DNA of 64,000 bases from Ectothiorhodospira sp. BSL-9 (lineage in GTDB: Bacteria; Pseudomonadota; Gammaproteobacteria; Ectothiorhodospirales; Ectothiorhodospiraceae), in assembly GCF_001632845.1 (NCBI RefSeq), contig NZ_CP011994.1, forward strand, positions 2,738,001 through 2,802,000, read 5' to 3'. The position numbers and the translations under genes are program-made. Shown piece by piece: positions 16,725-24,865 of this stretch; the first letter of the stretch is position 1, and each line of letters begins with the position of its first letter. The notes below the pieces were generated by a model. The model was not told the DNA's origin. It saw only the letters and a program-made list of their open reading frames with translations, and made no database searches.

Positions 16725-17717
16725 ATGCCATTACCGTTAATTGTACCTATTGCTGTTGGTTTGGCAGGTTTATATGGCGCAGGAAAGGGCGCCAAGGCTG
16801 CTATCGATAATAGTGATGCGAAGGACCTTAATAGAAGGTCAGAGAGGATTGTCGAAGAGGCGCAGAATTCCATTGAAAACAGTCGATTGGAATGCCACGC
16901 AAGATTAGAAGATCTCGGCAAAAGAAAACTAAAAGCAATTGAAGTGGGTATCGGTAGGTTTGTGGATGTTTACTCGAGAATGGAGAATGTCGAGCTTGAT
17001 GATTTCAACCTTAACGAGAATGGGTTGCCGCAAAAAAAGGAAGAGACCCCAGAGTTGATGATGAAGGAGTTTGAGTTCTTGGCCGAAAGTGGAAAAGGCG
17101 TGGGGGCGGGTGCATTAGGAGGCGGTTTAGCGGCGTTTGGGGCATATAATGGAACCATGATGTTGGCGGCAAGTGGTACAACCACCGCGATTTCCTCGTT
17201 AAGTGGTGCCGCAGCAACAAATGCAACTTTAGCTTGGTTGGGCGGCGGGACATTAGCTTCTGGCGGCCTCGGAATGGCTGGTGGTGTGATGGTCCTAGGG
17301 ACCTTAGCAGCAGGGCCGGCTCTGTTGATTTTCGGGAGTATATTAGGTGCGAAGGCAGATAAGAATCTGTCCGATGCAAAAGCTAACCTTGAGAAAGCGA
17401 AGACGTTTGAGGAAGAATCTAAATTAGTCATTGCGCGCCTTACCGGCATCATCGATGCTGCGACGCTCGCTTCGAATGTAATATCCAAGGCGAGGTCACG
17501 GCTGAGAAGATCTCTTGATGCCTTGGAGAAAGTGCAATCAACGCAAGGTGTGGATTACAGGTCGTACTCTAGAGAACAGAAGGAGGTTGTTGTTATTGCA
17601 GTAAAATATACTCAGCTGATACGGGTGTTGGTGGAGTTGCCGCTGCTCAGTGAGAAGGGTGATTTAATAGAAGCTTCAGTGGAGGATCTTAGGCAGAAGA
17701 ATAAGGAGCTGGCTTGA
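16725..17717 (+). CDS. AT-rich module gene 3: glycine/alanine-rich membrane protein with coiled coils
   Basis: A 330-residue protein. It opens with a hydrophobic segment (IVPIAVGLAGLYGAGKGAKA) and then has a charged helical region (about 30-125). A long glycine/alanine-rich hydrophobic block of about 110 residues with glycine-zipper spacing follows (VGAGALGGGLAAFGAYNGT; TLASGGLGMAGGVMVLGTLA). A second coiled-coil region completes it (NLSDAKANLEKAKTFEEESK). The layout resembles membrane-remodelling or pore-forming proteins, but no GTPase or catalytic motif is present. It starts ten bases after the TerB-like gene and is the last gene of the module. Confidence 0.7.
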   Translation: MPLPLIVPIAVGLAGLYGAGKGAKAAIDNSDAKDLNRRSERIVEEAQNSIENSRLECHARLEDLGKRKLKAIEVGIGRFVDVYSRMENVELDDFNLNENGLPQKKEETPELMMKEFEFLAESGKGVGAGALGGGLAAFGAYNGTMMLAASGTTTAISSLSGAAATNATLAWLGGGTLASGGLGMAGGVMVLGTLAAGPALLIFGSILGAKADKNLSDAKANLEKAKTFEEESKLVIARLTGIIDAATLASNVISKARSRLRRSLDALEKVQSTQGVDYRSYSREQKEVVVIAVKYTQLIRVLVELPLLSEKGDLIEASVEDLRQKNKELA

Positions 17718-17872
17718 ATAATTGAAATGGTGTGATAAGTAGGCAGGATAGGAAATAGTTATGAGATGGCTTCCTTCTCTGTCGGTATTATGTCGGAGCT
17801 CGGGTGCCGTAGGTGGTCGATGGGGTAGATACTTGGTCGTGAGCCGCTAAAAGCACGATGCAAGAGAGTCCG
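17718..17872. other. Intergenic stretch before the third element
   Basis: No gene is seen. The last five bases (17868-17872, GTCCG) are the left copy of the target duplication of the third Mu/Tn7-like element; the matching copy is at 23901-23905. Confidence 0.5.
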
Positions 17873-18014
17873 TGAGTACGATCACCCTTACTGAGGGTGT
17901 TTGCGGGTGGAATGATCACGCAGGGTGAGGTTTGAGGGGGGATCCCCCTCGGGGAGCTTGAACGAACGCGCCCTTTGGGGGAGTCTCTGGTTACCAAGCC
18001 AAGAGACACTCACA

Positions 18015-18051
18015 GTGTGCCATGTTCCGTTGTCCGATCCCCAGTTTTTCC
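18015..18051 (+). pseudogene. Third element gene A, 5' part, cut by IS66
   Basis: The frame starting at GTG 18015 (alternative TTG 18030) reads HVPLSDPQFF and continues in frame with 20627 once IS66 and one copy of GTTTTTCC are removed, giving SDPQFFRFLIHIDEALA. This shows where the IS66 landed: within the first dozen codons of the zinc-ribbon gene. AAGAG about ten bases upstream may be the ribosome-binding site. Confidence 0.6.
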
Positions 18052-18142
18052 GTACGCGTCCGCTAGAACCCATATTTCATAGTCCGCCCTGATCCCCCAT
18101 CGTCCACGGCACGATCTCAAGCAACCAAGGAGATGTGCCGGC

Positions 18143-18526
18143 ATGAACAGAGGTGTCCGACAGCGCAAGCGCGCTTTCTGGAAGGGACTGGTCCAGCAGT
18201 GGGCGGCTTCAGGCCAGAGCAAGGCGGCCTTTGCCCGTCAGCACGGGGTCACACCCCAGCAGTTATCGCAGTGGGCAGTGCGCTATCCGGAATGGGTGGT
18301 GGCCGCGACCGAGGCCAAGGCGGAGCATTCGCCCTCGAAGCCCGCCACCGGGACGCAGCGCTTTTTGACGGTGCGCACGGTGGGGGACGACCCTGATCCC
18401 GTAGACCTGTCGCCGCAGCTCGGTGGACCGGTGGTGGTGACCTTGAGCCACGGTCGTCGGCTCGAGCTCTATCCGGGGTTTTGCGCCCAGACCCTGCAAC
18501 GGGCCATGGAGGTCCTGGAGGCATGA
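18143..18526 (+). CDS. tnpA: IS66 accessory protein TnpA
   Basis: A 127-residue protein with an N-terminal helix-turn-helix (FWKGLVQQWAASGQSKAAFA; HGVTPQQLSQWAVRYPEW), the usual TnpA layout of IS66 elements. The C-terminal half (VVVTLSHGRRLELYPGF) is the family's beta-rich tail. AAGGAG precedes the ATG at about ten bases. The stop overlaps the tnpB start by four bases. Confidence 0.88.
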   Translation: MNRGVRQRKRAFWKGLVQQWAASGQSKAAFARQHGVTPQQLSQWAVRYPEWVVAATEAKAEHSPSKPATGTQRFLTVRTVGDDPDPVDLSPQLGGPVVVTLSHGRRLELYPGFCAQTLQRAMEVLEA

Positions 18527-18888
18527 TCGCCTGGCCCACGGGGGTGGCCATCCACCTGGCAGTGGCGCCGGTGGATTTCCGCAAGGCCTTCGATGGTCTG
18601 TGCATCGAGATCGTCGAGGCCCTGGAGCGGGATCCGCTCAGCGGTGAGTTGTTCGTCTTCCGCAACCGGGCCGGGGATAAGCTCAAGGCCCTGTACTGGG
18701 ATGGCCAGGGCTTTGTGATGATCTACAAGCGCCTGGAGAAGGGGCGCTTCAAGTGGCTCCAGCAGGTGGATGGAGATGCAGAGGGTGAGGTTCGGCTCTC
18801 CCGCAGCCAGATGCAGGCGCTGTTCGAGGGTATCGATTGGCGGCGCCTGGAAACCCCTCGAAAATGCCTTGCCACAGCCACCCGCTGA
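18523..18888 (+). CDS. tnpB: IS66 accessory protein TnpB
   Basis: A 121-residue protein with the IS66 Orf2 signatures VDFRKAFDGLCIEI, LFVFRNRAGDKLKALYWDG and GFVMIYKRLEKGRF. It overlaps tnpA by ATGA, implying coupled translation. The length is normal for the family. TnpB is needed for IS66 transposition, but its biochemical role is not settled. Confidence 0.92.
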   Translation: MIAWPTGVAIHLAVAPVDFRKAFDGLCIEIVEALERDPLSGELFVFRNRAGDKLKALYWDGQGFVMIYKRLEKGRFKWLQQVDGDAEGEVRLSRSQMQALFEGIDWRRLETPRKCLATATR

Positions 18889-18947
18889 TAGATAAATACC
18901 ATCAACAAGTCAGCCACTTAGCGCTTTCGGCGTGGTAAAATGCGGGC

Positions 18948-20585
18948 ATGTTAAAGGGCGCTGCACAAGACCTGCCGACACCCCCTTCCGGCCTGCGCGA
19001 ATCGCAGTTCCGCGCTGCCCTGGCGGACCGTGATCAGCTCATTGAGCAGCAGTCCCAGCTACTCGCCCAGCAGCAGTCCACGATCAATGAGCTGAGCGAA
19101 CAACTGGAGAATCTCAAGCGCCAGGTCCTTGAGGCCCAGCGCAAACGCTTCGGGCAAAGCTCCGAGCGTGGCTGTTACCTCCAGCAGGATCTCTTCCACC
19201 CGCAGGAAGCCCCGATCCCCGAGCAAGACGAAGAAGAAACCACCGAGGCGCCCAAAAAGCGGCGCAAGACCCAGCCCCCTCGAGGTCGCCGTGTCCTCCC
19301 ACCGGAATTGCCCCGGGAGACGCAGCGCTACGACTACGACGACGAAACCCGGGCCCAACTGGAAGCCCAGAACGGCGGCCCGCTGGTGGAGATCGGTGTC
19401 GAGGTGACCGAGACCCTGGAGTACCAACCCGGGCAGCTGTACGTGAAGCGCCACGAGGTGCCCAAGTATGCGATCCAGGGGGATGACGGGGAGCGCACCA
19501 TCGTCTCTCCACCGCGCCCCTCGCCACCGATCCCCGGCGCCCAGGTGGGTGCCAGCCTGCTGGCCCATACCGTGATCAGCAAGTTCGCGGATCATCTGCC
19601 GCTCAACCGCATCAGCCAGCAGCTGGCCCGGGATGGTTACGACGTCCCCCGCCAGCGGCTGTGCGACTACGTGCTGCTGTCCGCCTCGGTCCTGGCCCCG
19701 CTGGCCGACCTCGTTCGCCAGGATGCCCTGGCCAGTCCGGTCGTTCACAGTGACGACACCACGGTGCCGCAACTGGAAAAGGGCCGACGACAAACCCGAA
19801 CCTGTCGCCTGTGGCTCTACCTGGGCCGCGGGCGGGAGGACGGCATCATCCCGGTGTTCTACGACTACACCACCAACCGATCCCAGGAAGGTCCGCTGGA
19901 ACACCTGCGTGACTACCAGGGATATCTGCAAGCCGATGCCTATGCGGGCTACCTGAACGCCGAGCGGATCCAGGAGGCGCTGATCTGGTGTGCCTGCTGG
20001 GCCCATGCGAGGCGCCCGTTCGAAAAGATCGCCCGCAAACACAAAAAACGCGGCCGGGTGCATCTGGTGATGAAGCTGATCACGGCGATCTACCAGGTGG
20101 AATCGCGCCTGCGCGAACAGGGGATCACGGACCCCGAGCAGATCCGCGAGGCCCGCCAGCGCCGCACGGTGCCCATCCTCAAGCGCTTGCGTCGCCTGCT
20201 GGACCGCATCCTGCCCAGCCTGCCGCCCCGGGGAGACTTCGCCAAGGCGATCGGTTATGTCCTCAACCACTGGCAGGCCCTGATGCGCTTCACTGAGGAT
20301 GGCCGCCTGGAGCCCGACAACAACCGCGGCGAACGCGCCCTGCGCGGGGTATGCGTGAGCCGCAAGAACTGGAACTTCACCGGCTCCGAGAATGGTGGCC
20401 ACGCCCTGGCCATCCTGCTCACCCTCCTGGAAACCTGCAAGCAGAACGGGGTGAACCCGCGTCACTATCTGATCGATGTGCTTGAGCGCATCCAGGATCA
20501 TCCCGCCAATCGCCTCCACGAACTGCTGCCCTATCACTGGGAACCGCGCACCCAGGCCTGCGGGGAGAATGCCAGCGGGGAGTGA
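18948..20585 (+). CDS. tnpC: IS66 transposase TnpC
   Basis: A 545-residue transposase. An N-terminal leucine-rich coiled coil (LIEQQSQLLAQQQSTINELS) is followed by a proline/charged link, a beta-rich zinc-finger-like region and the DDE core. Catalytic positions are visible in VVHSDDTTVPQL, YLQADAYAGYL and EPDNNRGERALR. It is full length and undamaged, so the element should still be able to move. Confidence 0.95.
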   Translation: MLKGAAQDLPTPPSGLRESQFRAALADRDQLIEQQSQLLAQQQSTINELSEQLENLKRQVLEAQRKRFGQSSERGCYLQQDLFHPQEAPIPEQDEEETTEAPKKRRKTQPPRGRRVLPPELPRETQRYDYDDETRAQLEAQNGGPLVEIGVEVTETLEYQPGQLYVKRHEVPKYAIQGDDGERTIVSPPRPSPPIPGAQVGASLLAHTVISKFADHLPLNRISQQLARDGYDVPRQRLCDYVLLSASVLAPLADLVRQDALASPVVHSDDTTVPQLEKGRRQTRTCRLWLYLGRGREDGIIPVFYDYTTNRSQEGPLEHLRDYQGYLQADAYAGYLNAERIQEALIWCACWAHARRPFEKIARKHKKRGRVHLVMKLITAIYQVESRLREQGITDPEQIREARQRRTVPILKRLRRLLDRILPSLPPRGDFAKAIGYVLNHWQALMRFTEDGRLEPDNNRGERALRGVCVSRKNWNFTGSENGGHALAILLTLLETCKQNGVNPRHYLIDVLERIQDHPANRLHELLPYHWEPRTQACGENASGE

Positions 20586-20626
20586 GGGTTGGGTATACGT
20601 GCCCTACCGGACACTTACGTTTTTCC

Positions 20627-21147
20627 GGTTTCTAATCCACATCGATGAGGCATTGGCGGCCGAGGCGCAGGCGGCCGGGTGCCCGTGTGGCGGCGTGCTA
20701 CACCGCGCCAACTATCCACGCAAGCCGCGCGGCTGCCCGCCTGCGTTCCGCGCTGAATACGCGACGCGGCTGAGTTTCTGCTGCAGCCAGTGCCGACGTC
20801 GGACGACCAGCCAGTCGGTGCGTTTTCTGGGGCGGCGCGTATGGCTGAGCTGGGTGGTGGTGCTGGGGTCAACCCGGCCGGCCGGGCACGGCACGGCGGC
20901 GGCTGCGTTGTGTGAAGCGTTATCGATTCCCTGGCGCACCCTGGCACGGTGGCGGCGGTGGTGGCGCGAAGACTTTGTGCGGACCTCGCTGTGGCGGGTG
21001 CTGGGTGCGCGGTTCCTGCTGCCGGTGGCTGCGGCACGGTTGCCGAACGGTCTCCTGGAGCAGTTGCCCGGCCAGGAACACGAACCGCTGCGGTGCCTGC
21101 TGGCCTTGCTCACCCCACTCACGATCACGGCGCCCGAGGGGCGCTGA
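20627..21147 (+). pseudogene. Third element gene A, 3' part: zinc-ribbon/HTH protein
   Basis: The fragment encodes RFLIHIDEALA, a cysteine cluster (GCPCGG, FCCSQCRR), a short hydrophobic region and an HTH-like segment (ALCEALSIPWRTLARW). Its layout and position match gene A of the twin elements, including the zinc-ribbon-like cysteines, but sequence identity is low. The 5' end is separated from it by IS66. The transposase gene begins about 100 bases downstream. Confidence 0.65.
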
Positions 21148-21245
21148 GTTCCCGCAGAGGATGCCAATGGTCGAACCGATTCCCGCTGCGTAGCCTTCTC
21201 TCCCGGTCGTGGTGCCGCCGGCACCGCGCATATTGGGAGACGAAC

Positions 21246-22691
21246 GTGCATCCACCGAACGATCCTCTGTTGCGTGATCGATGGGCGCGCTTGCGCTTCT
21301 CGATCATTGGTCCCTTGTTCGCCGCACCGCCGGAACCGGGAGCATTGCGGGCGGCACTGGCGGCGTTGGCCGAGCGCGTCTGGCGCCATCCCGTCACCGG
21401 CACCGAGGTGCGCTTCGGGGTGTCCACACTGGAGCGCTGGTATTACGCGGCACGGTCGGCCCCCGACCCGGTGGCGGCACTGCGCAACCAGCGCCGCCCG
21501 CATGGCCACTTCACCGCCATGACGCCGGCCGTGATCGCCGCCCTGGTGCAGCAATACCGGGAACATCCGGGCTGGACGGTGCAGTTGCACTTCGACAACC
21601 TGTGCGTGGACCTGGCCGACAGCGAGGTCTGCATGCCCTCGTATCCCACGGTGCGGCGCTATCTGAAGGCGCACGGGATGTTCCGCCAGGCGCGGCCGAA
21701 GTGTGCAACCGACGGCGCGATCCTCGCCCGCGACCGATTCGCAGCGCTGGAGGTGCGCAGCTACGAGCTGGACCATGTCTGTGCGCTCTGGCACCTGGAC
21801 TTCCACCACGGTTCGCGCAAGGTACTGACCCGAGAGGGCGCCTGGGTCAAACCGTACCTGCTCGGCATCCTGGATGACCGCTCGCGCTTGATCTGCCACC
21901 TGCAGTGGTACCTGGACGAGACGGCGCAGAGCCTCGTCCACGGCCTGTCCCAGGCACTCATGAAGCGCGGGTTGCCGCGTGCCCTGATGACGGACAACGG
22001 TGCAGCGATGATCGCCGAGGAAACCGTTGCCGGATTGCAGCGCCTGGGTGTGCTGCACCAGACGACGCTACCGTATTCTCCCTACCAGAACGGGAAGCAA
22101 GAGTCCCTTTGGGGGCGTATCGAAGGTCGCCTGATGCCGATGCTGGAGGGACAAACCCCACTCACCCTCGATGTGCTCAACCAGACCACGCAGGCTTGGG
22201 CCGAGCAGGAGTATCACCGCACCCGCCACAGTGAACTCGACACCACCCCGCTGAAACGCTATCTGGCCGGGCCGAACGTCAGCCGGGACTGCCCGCCGGT
22301 CGCGGCACTGGCCGATGCTTTCCGTGTTGAGGTCACCCGCCGCCAGCGACGCTCCGATGGCACGGTGTCTCTGGAGGGGCAGCGCTTCGAGATCCCCGCC
22401 CGCTACCAGCACCTCGACCGGGTGTCGCTGCGCTACGCGCGGTGGGATCGCACCCGCGTCGACTTGGTCGATCCCCGCACCGGCACCGTCCTGTGCCCGG
22501 TGCTGCCGCTCGACAAATCCGCCAACGCCAACGCACAACGACGCGTCCGGCCACCTGCGGCACGCGCGCTCACGCCACTGCCACCCTCGGGGATGGCGCC
22601 GCTGTTGCGCCAGTTGCTGGCCGACTATGCCGCCACCGGCCTGCCGCCCGCCTACCTGCCCACCCCAGACCCCGAAGAGGACTCCGCATGA
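21246..22691 (+). CDS. Third element gene B: TniA/TnsB-like DD(35)E transposase
   Basis: A 481-residue transposase from a GTG at 21246 behind GGGAGA. Catalytic residues are D185 (LWHLDFHHG), D250 (ALMTDNGAA) and E286 (NGKQESLWG), again with 35 residues between the second D and the E. TLERWYYAARSAPDP matches the ERWYYAYKRGD region of the twin elements, and TVSLEGQRFEIPARY matches their barrel domain. The stop overlaps the ATPase start. Confidence 0.9.
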   Translation: MHPPNDPLLRDRWARLRFSIIGPLFAAPPEPGALRAALAALAERVWRHPVTGTEVRFGVSTLERWYYAARSAPDPVAALRNQRRPHGHFTAMTPAVIAALVQQYREHPGWTVQLHFDNLCVDLADSEVCMPSYPTVRRYLKAHGMFRQARPKCATDGAILARDRFAALEVRSYELDHVCALWHLDFHHGSRKVLTREGAWVKPYLLGILDDRSRLICHLQWYLDETAQSLVHGLSQALMKRGLPRALMTDNGAAMIAEETVAGLQRLGVLHQTTLPYSPYQNGKQESLWGRIEGRLMPMLEGQTPLTLDVLNQTTQAWAEQEYHRTRHSELDTTPLKRYLAGPNVSRDCPPVAALADAFRVEVTRRQRRSDGTVSLEGQRFEIPARYQHLDRVSLRYARWDRTRVDLVDPRTGTVLCPVLPLDKSANANAQRRVRPPAARALTPLPPSGMAPLLRQLLADYAATGLPPAYLPTPDPEEDSA

Positions 22692-23533
22692 ACTCGAAAT
22701 TACTGGCCCTCTATGGGCTGAAGTGGAACCCATTCGCCACCGAAATCCCGGTCGAGGCGCTCTATGTGCCCGCACGCGTCGAGGACTTCTACTGGCGCAT
22801 CGAACAGGGCCTGGTCCGCGAAGGCGGCTTCGCCATGATCAACGGCGACCCCGGCACCGGCAAGAGCGTGGTTCTGCGCCTGATCGCGGAACGCCTGGCA
22901 CGGCTGCCCGATCTCACCGTCGTCGCCATCCATCATCCGCAGAGCCAGTTGGCCGACTTCTACCGCGAGATGGGCGATCTCTTCGGCGTCCCCCTGCGCC
23001 CACACAACCGCTGGGGCGGCTTCAAGGCCTTGCGCGAGAACTGGTTCGCGCATCTGGACACCACCCGCCGGCGCGCAGTGCTCCTGATCGACGAAGCCCA
23101 GGAAATGAGTCCCGCGGTCCTGTCCGAACTGCGCCTGATGGCCAGCGCCCGCTTCGACTCACAGACGCTCTTGTGCGTGATCCTTGCCGGCGATGCCCGC
23201 CTGCCCGAGAAGCTGCGCCGCGAGGAACTGATCCCGCTCGGCTCCCGCATCCGCACCCGTCTGGTCACCGAAGCGGCCAGCCGCGAGGAACTCCTGGCTT
23301 GCCTGCAGCATCTGCTCAACACCGCCGGCAACGCCAGCCTGATGACGCCCACGCTCCAGCACACCCTGTGTGACCACGCCATCGGCAACTACCGCCTGCT
23401 CACCACCCTGGCCGCCGAACTGCTCGCCGTGGCCGCCCAGCGCGATCTGCCGCAGCTCGACGAGAAACTCTACCTCGACGTGTTCGCCCCCGCAGAAAAA
23501 CCCACTCCGCGCCGTGCCGCCGCAAGCCGTTGA
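22688..23533 (+). CDS. Third element gene C: TniB/TnsC-like AAA+ ATPase (ExeA type)
   Basis: A 281-residue ATPase opening YGLKWNPFATEIPVEALY, the ExeA-like start, with Walker A GDPGTGKS, Walker B AVLLIDEAQEM, and sensor motifs CVILAGDARL and GSRIRTRL. It is intact. The equivalent protein in related transposons selects target DNA and stimulates the transposase. It overlaps gene B by ATGA. Confidence 0.92.
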   Translation: MNSKLLALYGLKWNPFATEIPVEALYVPARVEDFYWRIEQGLVREGGFAMINGDPGTGKSVVLRLIAERLARLPDLTVVAIHHPQSQLADFYREMGDLFGVPLRPHNRWGGFKALRENWFAHLDTTRRRAVLLIDEAQEMSPAVLSELRLMASARFDSQTLLCVILAGDARLPEKLRREELIPLGSRIRTRLVTEAASREELLACLQHLLNTAGNASLMTPTLQHTLCDHAIGNYRLLTTLAAELLAVAAQRDLPQLDEKLYLDVFAPAEKPTPRRAAASR

Positions 23534-23549
23534 ACCCCTGGAGACCCTC

Positions 23550-23777
23550 ATGCCCGCAACCCTCCATCCGCAATCCCTGCCCTGGCCCGAACTCAGCGAC
23601 GACGCTGTCGTCGAGTTGCAGGCCCTGCTCCACGACTTCCTGATCTTGTTCGAATCCCACTACCTGGGGCAGATCCACCGCTACCACGACGAACGCTCGC
23701 AGGAAAATATGACCCAGCTCAGCTTACTGTCCGACGTCCCCCTCCCGACCGAGGACCCAGACAACCCTCCGTTCTGA
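23550..23777 (+). CDS. Third element gene D: small acidic protein
   Basis: A 75-residue protein 16 bases after the ATPase. A leucine-rich helix (VELQALLHDFLILFESHYLG) is followed by a charged, acidic region and the terminus PDNPPF. The position, size, helix and DxPPF ending parallel the 69-residue proteins of the twin elements, although most residues differ. Confidence 0.65.
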   Translation: MPATLHPQSLPWPELSDDAVVELQALLHDFLILFESHYLGQIHRYHDERSQENMTQLSLLSDVPLPTEDPDNPPF

Positions 23778-23945
23778 CGTCCTCCCAAGACCTACGCCCA
23801 AGACGCCGCCGAACTCCCTCCCGGGCGCCGGCGGCGTCTTGCTGATCAGGCCCCTTAACGAACGTGATCAGGAGGACATCAATTCGGGTGATCACACTCA
23901 GTCCGATGGTCTAACGTTAGAAGCTGCCACACAACGGGTGCCTAG

Positions 23946-24102
23946 ATCAATCAGAACGAGAACCTAACGGCCATCGACGTCAGCGAATTGGAGTTGACCC
24001 ACTATCGTCTGACCAAGCGTGAGGAGAAGCGCCTGCGTCTGGAAGACTCGGATGGGGACTACGGCCTCAAGCCGGTCAGCGAGGTGGGCTCAGGCAAACC
24101 CA
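23946..24102 (+). pseudogene. hsdR: Second hsdR fragment
   Basis: The frame reads INQNENLTAIDVSELELTHY, here a 20-residue excerpt, then RLTKREEKRLRLEDSDGDYG and LKPVSEVGSGKPK. It matches the remnant at 9881 almost base for base and keeps the G that is missing there. Homology to hsdR stops at about 24102, followed by unrelated sequence. It is a second relic of the same restriction gene, about 40 bases right of the third element. Confidence 0.7.
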
Positions 24103-24412
24103 AGACGCCGGCGGCTGTCACAAGTGGTTGCCTGAGAGCGAATCTTTATGCTGCCATTTCCAGGGGGTTATCCTTAGGGACTCGCTCAAGAGTCATGGTG
24201 ACAGTATCGACATGCGACCAGTTACGAGTCTTTCCAGTCCACCGCTCCGGGCGAAGCTGTCGGGCTCTTTGGAACTGCTGATGACAGGGGGCGCCTTATC
24301 CTCACTCCTGTGGGCTCAGCGGGCGGGTGTGACAGGGAAGCGGATACCGCTGTGGCGCCGGGCGGTGTTCGTGTTTGTACCAGCGGGGCCTTGAAGGGGG
24401 AGAGTCGCTGAA
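24103..24412. other. Stretch without recognisable genes
   Basis: About 300 bases between the hsdR fragment and the DUF4124 gene. Short frames exist on both strands but none has a credible start with a ribosome-binding site or a recognisable product. It is probably decayed island DNA. Confidence 0.4.
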
Positions 24413-24865
24413 TTAGCGGCAATATTCTCTGGCTTCCCGCTGGTCTCGTTCGATCCGCTGTCGGAGTGTGCGGCCACGGTCTGCCGTATAGCCTCTTCGC
24501 AGTTCGCTGCGGGCGTTTTCTATGCGGTCTTGGTAGAACTGGCACATACGCTGGTTTGATCGGGAGTCGATCTCGTCGAGCCGCTGTTGCAGGGCCTGTT
24601 GGCGTCGCTGTAGTTCGCGCTGCCGGGCGGCCTCACGGTCTTGGCGCTCAAACTCGCGGAGCTGGCGTTGGGTTTCCAGGCGCCTTCGCTGGGCTTCGCC
24701 CGGGTCAGCGGGCGCTGCCTGGGGTTGAACTCGCTGTGTGTTGGCGCCGGGCGGGGCGTCCCCGAAGTGGGTGTTACCGTCTTCGTCGGTCCATCGGTAT
24801 ACCTGGCCGCTGGCGGCCGCAGTAATCAACGCGAGCGCGATGCCCGCTGCCAATGCCAGTTTCAC
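24413..24865 (-). CDS. DUF4124-domain exported protein with coiled coil
   Basis: A 150-residue protein. A signal peptide (about residues 1-20) leads into a DUF4124 domain with the signature VYRWTDEDGNTHFGDAPP (residues 22-39). The rest is a highly charged Q/R/E-rich coiled coil (RRLETQRQLREFERQDREAA). DUF4124 proteins are common, poorly understood periplasmic proteins of proteobacteria. The gene appears complete and stands alone. Confidence 0.85.
   Translation of the reverse strand: MKLALAAGIALALITAAASGQVYRWTDEDGNTHFGDAPPGANTQRVQPQAAPADPGEAQRRRLETQRQLREFERQDREAARQRELQRRQQALQQRLDEIDSRSNQRMCQFYQDRIENARSELRRGYTADRGRTLRQRIERDQREAREYCR

Larger units (their letters stand above)
18052..20618 (+). 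mobile_element. IS66-family insertion sequence, intact
   Basis: A 2567-bp element with tnpA, tnpB and tnpC in order. The right end, reverse-complemented, reads GTAAGTGTCCGGTAGGGCAC, and the left end is an imperfect match, GTACGCGTCCGCTAGAACCC. Both sides carry the 8-bp duplication GTTTTTCC (18044-18051 and 20619-20626), the length typical of IS66. It interrupts gene A of the third Mu/Tn7-like element and is therefore the younger insertion. Confidence 0.95.
17873..23900 (+). mobile_element. Third, diverged Mu/Tn7-like transposon, split by an IS66 element
   Basis: The element is bounded by inverted ends TGAGTACGATCACCC (17873-17887) and, reverse-complemented, TGAGTGTGATCACCC (23886-23900). A second inverted pair lies further in (AATGATCACGC and CCTGATCACGT). 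A perfect 5-bp duplication GTCCG flanks it (17868-17872 and 23901-23905). It has the same four genes in the same order as the twin elements, but the proteins are clearly diverged. An IS66 element with its 8-bp duplication accounts for 2575 bp; without it the element would be about 3.45 kb. Confidence 0.9.

Noticed and set aside
23901-23990. Integron attC-like site around TCTAACGTTAGA and CCTAAC
   Set aside because: GTCTAAC matches one attC core, but no paired core at proper spacing, no cassette array and no integron integrase were seen. The 12-base palindrome alone is not enough.
24118-24394. Small plus-strand ORF right of the hsdR fragment
   Set aside because: Its composition is shadow-like, it has no convincing ribosome-binding site, and it sits in decayed DNA.
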